The translations under genes were made by a program, and so were the position numbers. Of a DNA stretch of 5,022 bases, positions 1 to 4,865 are shown in pieces; positions within the stretch are counted from its first letter, which is position 1; each line of letters opens with the position of its first letter. Source of the stretch: an uncultured Collinsella sp. GTDB lineage: Bacteria; Actinomycetota; Coriobacteriia; Coriobacteriales; Coriobacteriaceae. A model generated the notes under the pieces. The model searched no databases, was not told the DNA's origin, and saw only the letters and a list, made by a program, of their open reading frames with translations. The stretch spans positions 1 to 5,022 of the forward strand of contig CABUDI010000042.1 of NCBI GenBank assembly GCA_902490305.1, in the 5' to 3' direction.

Positions 1-75
1 AGGGCACCAGCCCGGAGGCGGCCCTCTCGACCGTTTCGATATGCGGGGCTGATATTTTTTAATGTGATGGGGCTG

Positions 76-105
76 TTGATGGTGCGGCCTTGGAAGCTGT
101 ATATC
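76..105 (+). promoter_or_regulatory. Weak promoter candidate inside copy A
   Basis: TTGATG (76-81) and TATATC (100-105) are separated by 18 bp and could be a sigma-70-type promoter reading through the hairpin into the AEC gene. Copy B has no matching -10 at the same place (TCCATC), so this is either specific to this copy or a chance match. Confidence 0.22.
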
Positions 106-135
106 TTACTTTGGTCAGCCTACGATACATTGCCG

Positions 136-208
136 GGGCCGGGGTGCCTGCTTTGTTTTGAGAAGTTCGCGAAGCCCACTTCTCAAAACAAAGCAGGCAC
201 CCCGGCCC
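136..208 (+). repeat. Perfect long inverted repeat (hairpin) of copy A
   Basis: The left arm (137-166) and right arm (178-207) are exact reverse complements over 30 bp. G136-C208 adds one more pair and G135-T209 a possible G-U pair. The loop is 167-177, TCGCGAAGCCC. The outer arm GGCCGGGGTG and the loop-proximal AAGT/ACTT are shared with copy B; the middle (147-162, CCTGCTTTGTTTTGAG) is not. No T-run follows the right arm, so it does not look like an intrinsic terminator. The hairpin ends 27 bases before the AEC start codon, so in a transcript from upstream it would sit in the 5' leader and would be a good RNase III substrate. Confidence 0.95.
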
Positions 209-234
209 TCGTGAGATGGATAAGAGGGGGATGG

Positions 235-1173
235 ATGAGCTTTACGAGCGTTGCGTTGCAGATGGTGACGGTTTCTCTGCCGATCCTGTTGGGGTGGTGT
301 ATCTCCAAGCTGGGGTTCATGAAAGCGGAGTTCGAGCGCGAGCTGTCACATCTACTGTTGCAGGTGGCGCTGCCGTGCTTGGTGCTTTCGTCGGCGCTGG
401 GCGATGATGTGAAGCTTCCGAGCATTGCCGATACGTTTTCGCTCATGGGTCTGTCCTTTGCGATGTATATGGTTGCGATTGTTATCGCGTTTGCTATCAC
501 CGCTGCTCTTCGCGTTCCCAAAGGGACGGAATGCTCGTATCGCTTTGTCGTACTTTTCGGCAATGCCGGATTTATCGGTTTTCCGGTTATATCGGCGGTG
601 TTGGGAAAACAGGCGCTGCTGTATGCATCGATTGCGCTTATCCCCCTAAACTTGCTTATGTTTACCGTCGGCATCATGTTATTTAGCGGAACGGATGGTG
701 GCCTCAAAAAGCAGATGCGCAATATTGTCGCCTGCTGCAAGAGCCCCGGTCTCATTGCAAGTGTTGTTGTGCTTGGGATCGTGCTAACCGGATGGACCGA
801 TTGGGGCGTGTTGGGCGACTCGATTTCCATCGTTGGTACCATGACCACTCCGGCGGCATTGTTGCTCATGGGGTCGTCTATCGCCAAGTATCGTCCGCTC
901 GACATGCTCACCAACTGGCGTGCCTATGTCGCCGTGGCGTTTCGCCTGGTTATCGTCCCGGTGGCGTGCCTTGCCGTGGCTCGCGTGTGGCCGGGCATGA
1001 CGCCCATGTTTATCACGACGCTCGTACTCGAGATGGCAATGCCGGTTGGCAGCAACGGCACACTGTACTGCCTTCAATACGGAAAGGACGCACGCCCCAT
1101 GATGCAGTGCACCTTCCTGTCGATCATCTGCTCCATTTTGACAATCCCGCTCGTAACAATGCTGTGCGGATAG
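235..1173 (+). CDS. AEC (auxin efflux carrier) family transporter
   Basis: The product is a 312-aa integral membrane protein of the bile acid/auxin carrier type. AEC members export or exchange small organic anions such as malate; the substrate cannot be told from sequence. I see about ten hydrophobic segments, near residues 7-26, 39-55, 69-91, 103-124, 128-150, 172-186, 193-215, 231-252, 257-271 and 291-311. Family hallmarks are NAGFIGFPV (110-118), TTPAALLLMGSSIA (204-217), the arginine-containing helix NWRAYVAVAFRLVIVPV (228-244) and EMAMPVGSNG (266-275). Length fits the usual 300-320 aa. ATG 235 is chosen because AGGGGG lies 4 bases upstream and the protein then starts at the first membrane helix; the frame stays open back to 64, but that stretch is the repeated hairpin element. 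The gene stands alone between two copies of that element, and its TAG stop touches copy B. Confidence 0.9.
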   Translation: MSFTSVALQMVTVSLPILLGWCISKLGFMKAEFERELSHLLLQVALPCLVLSSALGDDVKLPSIADTFSLMGLSFAMYMVAIVIAFAITAALRVPKGTECSYRFVVLFGNAGFIGFPVISAVLGKQALLYASIALIPLNLLMFTVGIMLFSGTDGGLKKQMRNIVACCKSPGLIASVVVLGIVLTGWTDWGVLGDSISIVGTMTTPAALLLMGSSIAKYRPLDMLTNWRAYVAVAFRLVIVPVACLAVARVWPGMTPMFITTLVLEMAMPVGSNGTLYCLQYGKDARPMMQCTFLSIICSILTIPLVTMLCG

Positions 1174-1177
1174 GCAA

Positions 1178-1232
1178 CCCGCCCGGAGCAGGGCCTCTCG
1201 ACCGTTTCGTTTTGCGGGGTCTGATTCTTTTT
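1178..1232 (+). terminator. Possible weak terminator after the transporter gene
   Basis: CCCGC (1178-1182) can pair with GCGGG (1214-1218), or GACC (1200-1203) with GGTC (1218-1221), shortly before TTTTT (1228-1232). In copy A AGCCC (9-13) pairs with GGGCT (46-50) before T6 (55-60). The stems are short and the pairing differs between copies, so the call is weak. The position directly after a stop codon is what favours it. Confidence 0.22.
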
Positions 1233-1306
1233 ATGTAATAGGGATTTTGTTGTTATGGCCTTGGAGACTGTCCATCCTCCTTTGGTCAGCCCAGAATACA
1301 TCGCCG

Positions 1307-1381
1307 GGGCCGGGGTGGTTGGTATAGGTTTTGGAAGTTCGCGGAGCCCACTTCCAAAACCTATACCAACCACCCCGGCCC
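1307..1381 (+). repeat. Perfect long inverted repeat (hairpin) of copy B
   Basis: Arms 1308-1338 and 1350-1380 are exact reverse complements over 31 bp; G1307-C1381 extends this to 32 and G1306-T1382 could add a G-U pair. The 11-nt loop is TCGCGGAGCCC (1339-1349), one base different from copy A. The arm interior GTTGGTATAGGTTTTGG (1318-1334) is one base longer than, and mostly unlike, that of copy A, but its partner arm matches it at every base. No T-run follows. Confidence 0.95.
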
Positions 1382-1423
1382 TCGCCCGTATTACCCCGCT
1401 GAGCGAGCCATAGGCACCACGCA

Positions 1424-1463
1424 CCGACGCGCTAAAGCGCCGGCTTGAAATTGGTGCTATATT
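1424..1463 (+). promoter_or_regulatory. Extended -10 promoter with overlapping dyad
   Basis: TGCTATATT (1455-1463) is a good extended -10 element (TGN followed by TATATT), with a transcript start expected near 1470, about 30 bases before the next start codon. No strong -35 is visible. In its place lies a dyad, GCGCT-AA-AGCGC (1429-1440), flanked by CCG (1424-1426) and CGG (1441-1443), which could be an operator or simply the -35 surroundings. Confidence 0.45.
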
Positions 1464-1500
1464 CGGCTTGAGTTGTTTAATGCTAGTACGGGAGGCTGAT

Positions 1501-1989
1501 ATGGGGCTGTTCAAGAAGAAAAACCCGCAGGACGCCTTTGATCCCGATGTGTTTACCATCACGGATACTATTTTGGACCCGCCGCGGTTTACGTTTTTGC
1601 CGGCCATCTACCAGGATGCTACGCGTCGCAAGTGGGCCGTGCATCAGCGCGGTGCGCAGCCGAAGATCTTTGACTATGCGGATGTTCTGCAGTGCGAGGT
1701 GGCCGAGGCTGGCGATCCGGAGGCTGACGAGACGCCTTCAAAACAGGAATTTGCCCAGCGTATTCTGGCAAATCCCGCGAAGGCGGCAAAAATAAACGCT
1801 GCCAAGCGTAATATGTGTCTTGGTATGGGCGTTGTCGTGGCGGTTCAGACGGGAAAAGACGAGGTTTCCAAATTAGAGATTCCCGTTATGACCGACGAAG
1901 TCAAACGCGATTCAAACCTATATAAGTCGTATCGGAATGTCGCCGAGAAAATCAAGGCCGAGTTTGATGCCATGGGAGGGCTGGCCTAA
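1501..1989 (+). CDS. Hypothetical protein, possible bacterial PH-like/DUF fold
   Basis: The product is a 162-aa soluble protein of unknown function. It has no signal peptide or membrane segment; the N-terminus is lysine-rich (MGLFKKKN). ATG 1501 is chosen because GGGAGG (1490-1495) lies 5 bases upstream; an in-frame ATG at 1468 has no such site and lies about where transcription should start. The middle IFDYADVLQCEVAEAGDP (57-74) and the end, IPVMTDEVKRDSNLYKSY (127-144) followed by an amphipathic helix, are reminiscent of small bacterial proteins in which a PH-like barrel follows a zinc ribbon (DUF4428/SHOCT-associated type). No Cys-pair zinc ribbon is present. This resemblance is from memory and weak. 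The gene is followed after 38 bases by the first GntR gene and could be co-transcribed with it. Confidence 0.72.
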   Translation: MGLFKKKNPQDAFDPDVFTITDTILDPPRFTFLPAIYQDATRRKWAVHQRGAQPKIFDYADVLQCEVAEAGDPEADETPSKQEFAQRILANPAKAAKINAAKRNMCLGMGVVVAVQTGKDEVSKLEIPVMTDEVKRDSNLYKSYRNVAEKIKAEFDAMGGLA

Positions 1990-2027
1990 TTCTGGTGACA
2001 TACATTTTTGAATGAGGAGTCTGTGCG

Positions 2028-2795
2028 ATGCCAGGCGAATCTTATGCAATTCCCCCCAAAGACCGTGCTGTTGAGGGAATTCTTTGGTACATCCAGCACC
2101 ATCGGCTTGCCGGCGGCGATCGCCTGCCGGCCGAGCGCGTGCTGTGCGAAGATATTGGCGTTTCGCGTACGGCGTTGCGCGCTGGCATCACGCGGCTCAT
2201 TTCGTGCGGAACGCTCGAAAGCCGCCGCGGATCGGGTACGTATGTGTGTCCTCCCAAACCACTGAACATCTTCCAAGAAACGTACAACTTCTCCGATGCC
2301 GTGCGGACTGCCGGCTTGCACCCCTCTTCTCGCTTGGTTTCCGCCGAGGCTGTCGAGGCGGATGAGACGCTTGCCGACAAGCTTGGGGTGGCCGTAGGCG
2401 CTCCCTTGCTCCGTATGCAGCGCGTCCGCCTCATTGAGGGCGAGCCGGCATCAATCGAGACGGCCCACATCAATCTGTCGCTCTGCCCGTCGCTTCCCGG
2501 TCATGATTTTGAGTGCGAAAGTCTCTACGACGTGTTGCTCAAAGAAGGCGGCGTGCGTGTTGAGCATGGACGAGAGCACATCTCGATCTCGCGATTGAAC
2601 GCTGAGGAGGCTGAGCTTCTCCAGCAAGAAGAGGGAACGCCGGTATTCTACGAGAGCACGATTGAGTTTGATAAAGACATGCGCTTTGTGGAGCATTGCA
2701 AATCGGTGATTCTGCCCACAAAGTTCCGCTTTGCCGATAACGGCGAAAAGAACGGTATGAGGAGCGTGGCAGGTGAGCAATGGCTGAAACAGTAG
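2028..2795 (+). CDS. GntR-family regulator with UTRA domain (HutC subfamily), first of a pair
   Basis: This is a 255-aa DNA-binding repressor or activator. A winged helix-turn-helix occupies about residues 12-74, with the GntR signature LPAERVLCEDIGVSRTALRA (33-52), a poor match only at the usual RxAL helix, and the wing GSGTYV (68-73). Residues about 95-232 form a UTRA ligand domain: RMQRVRLIEGEPASIETAHI (129-148), the SLYDVLLKEGG stretch (165-175) and the FVEHCKSVILP end strand (220-230). UTRA domains bind phosphorylated sugars or similar small ligands and release DNA. GAGGAG (2012-2017) precedes ATG 2028 at about 10 bases. Its last 16 bases overlap the second GntR gene, so the two are almost surely one transcript with coupled translation. 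Its effector is probably the substrate of the SIS enzymes downstream (inference). Confidence 0.92.
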   Translation: MPGESYAIPPKDRAVEGILWYIQHHRLAGGDRLPAERVLCEDIGVSRTALRAGITRLISCGTLESRRGSGTYVCPPKPLNIFQETYNFSDAVRTAGLHPSSRLVSAEAVEADETLADKLGVAVGAPLLRMQRVRLIEGEPASIETAHINLSLCPSLPGHDFECESLYDVLLKEGGVRVEHGREHISISRLNAEEAELLQQEEGTPVFYESTIEFDKDMRFVEHCKSVILPTKFRFADNGEKNGMRSVAGEQWLKQ

Positions 2796-3493
2796 ATGCC
2801 ACTCCGGTTTATATGCGCATTCGACGTCGTATTGAGGAACGTATCGAGCGCGGCATATACCCCACGGGTTCGATGATTCCGTCTGAGAATGAACTTGCCG
2901 AGGAATTTGGTACGACGCGCCTGACTATTCGAAGTGCCGTGGACGAGCTAGTTCGTCGCGGCCAGATTCGCCGTGTTCGGGGAAAGGGCGCCTTCGTGGC
3001 GCAGAAAGTGCCTGCTATTTTTGAGCGCATGGGTGGCTTCCGCGAATCGGTTCGCGCCTCGGGAGGCGAGCCGTCTGTTCGCATTCTGGCGCGCTCCAAG
3101 CGTTATGCGGGGCCATACTACGCCGACCTGTTTGGTATCGCCGAGGACGACCTGCTCTATTCCATTCGACGTCTTAACTGCATTAATGGCGACCCCGTAT
3201 CAATTGAGATGGCGCTGATTCCTTGCTTGCTGTTCCCAACCATCGAAGAGATCGACGTGTCGGTGTTCAGTCTTTACGAGACCTATGAGATGTTGGGGCG
3301 AAAGCCGGTCATGGCACAGGAAAAGCTCGATATCGAAGCGCTGGGCGCGCGCGATGCCGGCCTGCTTGGGCTGGAGCAGGGCGATCTTGCCTTGACGCTG
3401 GAGTGCGTGAGCTTCGATGCAAGCGGACAGGCAATCGAATACGTCAAGTCGTTCAACCGCGGCGATGCGGGCGGATATACCTATACGTACTAA
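2780..3493 (+). CDS. GntR-family regulator with UTRA domain (HutC subfamily), second of a pair
   Basis: This 237-aa protein has the classic HutC layout. The winged helix (about 9-74) contains PVYMRIRRRIEERIERGIYP (9-28), IPSENELAEEFGTTRLTIRS (33-52) and wing GKGAFV (68-73). The UTRA domain (about 85-228) contains the FRESVRASGGEPSVRIL entry strand (87-103), RRLNCINGDPVSIEMALIP (130-148), SLYETYEMLG (164-173) and IEYVKSFNRG (219-228). AGGTGA (2770-2775) inside the previous gene precedes ATG 2780 by 4 bases, and the two frames overlap by 16 bp. It is clearly homologous to, but well diverged from, its neighbour, so the pair is not a recent duplication. The next gene starts 196 bases away after an operator-rich region. 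Residue conservation suggests a functional DNA-binding protein; likely effectors are phosphosugars or 6-phospho-glycated amino acids (inference). Confidence 0.93.
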   Translation: MAETVDATPVYMRIRRRIEERIERGIYPTGSMIPSENELAEEFGTTRLTIRSAVDELVRRGQIRRVRGKGAFVAQKVPAIFERMGGFRESVRASGGEPSVRILARSKRYAGPYYADLFGIAEDDLLYSIRRLNCINGDPVSIEMALIPCLLFPTIEEIDVSVFSLYETYEMLGRKPVMAQEKLDIEALGARDAGLLGLEQGDLALTLECVSFDASGQAIEYVKSFNRGDAGGYTYTY

Positions 3494-3521
3494 CTGGTGC
3501 TTTTGCATAAACGTGCTGAAA

Positions 3522-3555
3522 AAGCTGACTGAAATTTGATTCGTTAAGCTGACTG
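3522..3555 (+). repeat. Perfect 10-bp direct repeat, 24-bp period
   Basis: AAGCTGACTG occurs at 3522-3531 and again at 3546-3555, a spacing of 24 bp. The second copy runs straight into the TGTATATACA palindrome, sharing its TG. The position upstream of and overlapping a promoter candidate suggests a protein-binding site, but no family is recognised. Confidence 0.6.
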
Positions 3556-3563
3556 TATATACA
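3536..3563 (+). promoter_or_regulatory. Promoter candidate with HutC-type operator
   Basis: TTGATT (3536-3541) and TATACA (3558-3563) lie 16 bp apart and make a plausible sigma-70-type promoter for the SIS operon. The -10 is part of the perfect palindrome TGTATATACA (3554-3563), which contains GT-A-TA-T-AC, the consensus half-site pattern GTnTAnAC known for HutC-subfamily GntR regulators such as DasR/YvoA. A repressor bound there would cover the -10. A start here gives a leader of about 120 bases that includes the two 33-bp repeats, so a second promoter closer to the gene is also possible. Confidence 0.45.
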
Positions 3564-3617
3564 ACCTTACATGGTCCAAAATCGACCGTTCGCCGAAGGG
3601 AAAAGATTGGTCAGCAG

Positions 3618-3677
3618 ATAGGTATCAAAAAGTCGTAATTTGTAACTGTGATTGGTATCAAATACTAATGATTTGTA
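3618..3677 (+). promoter_or_regulatory. Two 33-bp-spaced direct repeats, likely operator pair
   Basis: Repeat 1 (3618-3644) and repeat 2 (3651-3677) share the pattern AT-n-GGTATCAAA-n-A-n-T, then an AT-rich gap, then ATTTGTA. Counting without gaps over the first 27 positions, 21 are identical. The period is exactly 33 bp, close to three helical turns, so proteins on both would face the same side. Within repeat 2, GTA(T)CAAAT and ATTTGTAC form an imperfect inverted repeat; a shorter dyad ATTgGTATcaaATACtAAT covers 3651-3669. The second repeat ends 12 bases before the start codon and abuts the Shine-Dalgarno site, which suits repression. Either GntR protein encoded upstream is a candidate binder. 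Confidence 0.6.
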
Positions 3678-3689
3678 CGAGGTGAGACG

Positions 3690-4805
3690 ATGAAAATGCT
3701 CGATTACGTTCAGCTTGCCCATGTGCGTATGGGTGAGAACCTCGAGCGTTCGTTCGAACTTGTAAGCCAGCTCGTCGATTTTTTCCAGTCCGCATCCTTT
3801 GGCGCGCTGCGCATCGTTGCTTCTGGTTCGTCCCGTCATGCTGCCGATTGCGCCCGCGATTACCTGCAGGACGCATTGCAGATGCAGGTGTCCGTCGTGA
3901 CGCCCGAGGCCTTTGTCGATTTCGAGCACACCTATCCGCAAAACGCGCTCAACATTGCCATTTCTCAGAGCGGCTATTCGACCAATACGATTGCAGCGCT
4001 AGACTACATGCGCGCGCACGACATGGCCGCAGTCGCGCTCACGGCAAACATCGAGGCTCCCATTAAGGAGCATGCCGATGTTGTGCTCGATTACGGCGTG
4101 GGCGTCGAGTCGGTGGACTTTGTGACCCTGGGCGTTCAGACGCTCATCGAGTACCTAGTGCTCTTTGGCATTTACGGTGGTCAGGCGTGTGGAACGATTG
4201 ACGCCGATGGCGTTGTTCAGCGTCTTGACGACCTGCGCGAGGCCATTCAGGCCAACGCCACGATGTGCAAGACCGCCGAGGCATATGTCCAGGATCATCT
4301 ACTCGGGCTGTCGGAGCATGTGCCGGCCATGGTTGTGGGCAACGGTCCCAACTATGGCGTTGCCGAAGAGGCGGCGCTCAAGCTGAGCGAGACCATCAAG
4401 ATTCCGGCCATGCACCACGAGGGCGAGGAGTTCGTCCACGGTCCCGAGATGCAGATTACCCCGGGCTACCTGGTATTTATCGTTGACGATCCTCGTGGGT
4501 CGGAGCGCTTGGCAAATATCGCCGATGCGCTGTCGAAGGTAACGAAGAAGGCAGTCCTTTTGACCATGCACCCCAAGGGCAGGGCCCACGAGATTGCGGT
4601 GCCGCAGGTGGCTCCGCTGCTGGCCGCGATTCCCGGCCTGGTGTTCTTCCAGACGATGGCGGCAATTGTCACCGAGCGCCTGAGCTCTTGGGATGTCCAT
4701 CCGTATCTCGATGCCGTCTCCAAGCAAATGGAGGTCAAGGCAGAGGGCTACGAGGAATCGGTCAACACGCTTAAGGCCAAAGCTGCCGAGTGTTACGGAA
4801 TGTAG
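3690..4805 (+). CDS. Double-SIS sugar-phosphate deglycase/isomerase (GlmS C-terminal/FrlB type)
   Basis: This 371-aa protein has two SIS domains and no glutaminase domain. SIS1 (about 38-165) has GSSRHAA (46-52) and the phosphate-binding loop SQSGYSTNT (92-100), equivalent to SQSGETADT of E. coli GlmS. SIS2 (about 208-345) has EEAALKLSE (226-234) and EEFVHGP (246-252). E227, K231, E234 and H250 fall at the spacing of GlmS E481, K485, E488 and H504, so the isomerase-type active site looks intact; K345 could take the role of the C-terminal lysine. The best-known homologues with this architecture cleave fructoselysine-6-P or glucoselysine-6-P, or deaminate/isomerise amino sugar phosphates (AgaS-like); the exact substrate is not decided by sequence alone. 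GAGGTGA (3679-3685) precedes ATG 3690 by 4 bases. It is the first gene of the operon that continues with another SIS gene 60 bases downstream. Confidence 0.88.
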   Translation: MKMLDYVQLAHVRMGENLERSFELVSQLVDFFQSASFGALRIVASGSSRHAADCARDYLQDALQMQVSVVTPEAFVDFEHTYPQNALNIAISQSGYSTNTIAALDYMRAHDMAAVALTANIEAPIKEHADVVLDYGVGVESVDFVTLGVQTLIEYLVLFGIYGGQACGTIDADGVVQRLDDLREAIQANATMCKTAEAYVQDHLLGLSEHVPAMVVGNGPNYGVAEEAALKLSETIKIPAMHHEGEEFVHGPEMQITPGYLVFIVDDPRGSERLANIADALSKVTKKAVLLTMHPKGRAHEIAVPQVAPLLAAIPGLVFFQTMAAIVTERLSSWDVHPYLDAVSKQMEVKAEGYEESVNTLKAKAAECYGM

Positions 4806-4830
4806 GCGGGCGCTGTCGCTCGTTGGCATA

Positions 4831-4850
4831 GGGGATGTCAAGGCATCCTC
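4831..4850 (+). other. Small stem-loop between the two SIS genes
   Basis: GGGGATG (4831-4837) pairs with CATCCTC (4844-4850) around the 6-base loop TCAAGG, with one G-U pair. No T-run follows and the AAAGGAGA ribosome site of the next gene begins three bases later. It may protect or process the operon mRNA, or set the expression ratio of the two SIS proteins; it is not a terminator by appearance. Confidence 0.35.
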
Positions 4851-4865
4851 AGAAAGGAGAAGCAA

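Larger units (their letters stand above)
1..211 (+). repeat. Copy A of a ~210-bp intergenic element with a terminal hairpin
   Basis: This stretch aligns along its full length with 1174-1384, in the same orientation. Shared blocks, in order, are CCCGGAG, CTCTCGACCGTTTCG (25-39 region), TGCGGGG, CTGAT followed by a T-run (55-60), GGCCTTGGA (87-95), TTTGGTCAGCC (110-120), ATACAT, then GCCGGGGCCGGGGTG (132-146), which starts the hairpin. Identity before the hairpin is about 75-80% by eye with two or three one-base gaps. No reading frame is shared: copy B has stop codons where copy A is open, so the element is non-coding. It may continue left of the window by a few bases. In copy B the element begins directly after a TAG stop codon; here the first bases are AG, so an upstream gene may end in the same way (inference). 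It is the leader of the AEC transporter gene. I do not recognise the family. Confidence 0.85.
1174..1384 (+). repeat. Copy B of the ~210-bp intergenic element
   Basis: This is the second copy of the element at 1-211, in direct orientation 1172 bp away. It starts right after the TAG stop of the transporter gene. Shared blocks are CCCGGAG (1182-1188), CTCTCGACCGTTTCG (1195-1209), TGCGGGG, CTGATTC plus T5 (1221-1232), GGCCTTGGA (1257-1265), TTTGGTCAGCC (1281-1291), ATACATCG and GCCGGGGCCGGGGTG (1303-1317). The final third is a perfect hairpin whose arm interior differs from copy A. From 1385 to 1500 I see no further similarity to copy A, so the element boundary is near CCCTCG (1379-1384). Confidence 0.85.

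Noticed and set aside
136..208. Reading the hairpins as intrinsic terminators
   Set aside because: No T-run follows either right arm, and 30+ bp perfect stems are far longer than usual terminators.
64..234. N-terminal extension of the AEC transporter from ATG 64
   Set aside because: The extra 57 codons run through the repeated non-coding element and its palindrome, copy B is not open in any corresponding frame, and ATG 235 has a Shine-Dalgarno site and starts the protein where the family normally starts.
183..914. Long open frame on the minus strand opposite the transporter
   Set aside because: It has no ribosome site or recognisable domain, and it is antisense to a gene with clear AEC family motifs; it is a shadow of GC-biased codons.
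1..1384. Insertion sequence or CRISPR array
   Set aside because: There is no transposase, no terminal inverted repeats enclosing the unit, and only two copies more than 1 kb apart, so neither model fits.
1468..1500. Earlier start at TTG/ATG region around 1468 for the small hypothetical gene
   Set aside because: There is no ribosome site before it, and the extended -10 at 1455-1463 would place the transcript start about there; ATG 1501 has GGGAGG at good spacing.
3499..3525. GCTTTT...AAAAGC as terminator of the GntR pair
   Set aside because: The stem is six mostly A-T pairs with a 15-base loop and no following T-run.
3586..3600. Dyad CCgTTCGCCGAAgGG as an operator or terminator
   Set aside because: It is short with a single central base, cannot form an RNA hairpin with a workable loop, and occurs only once; it is probably chance.
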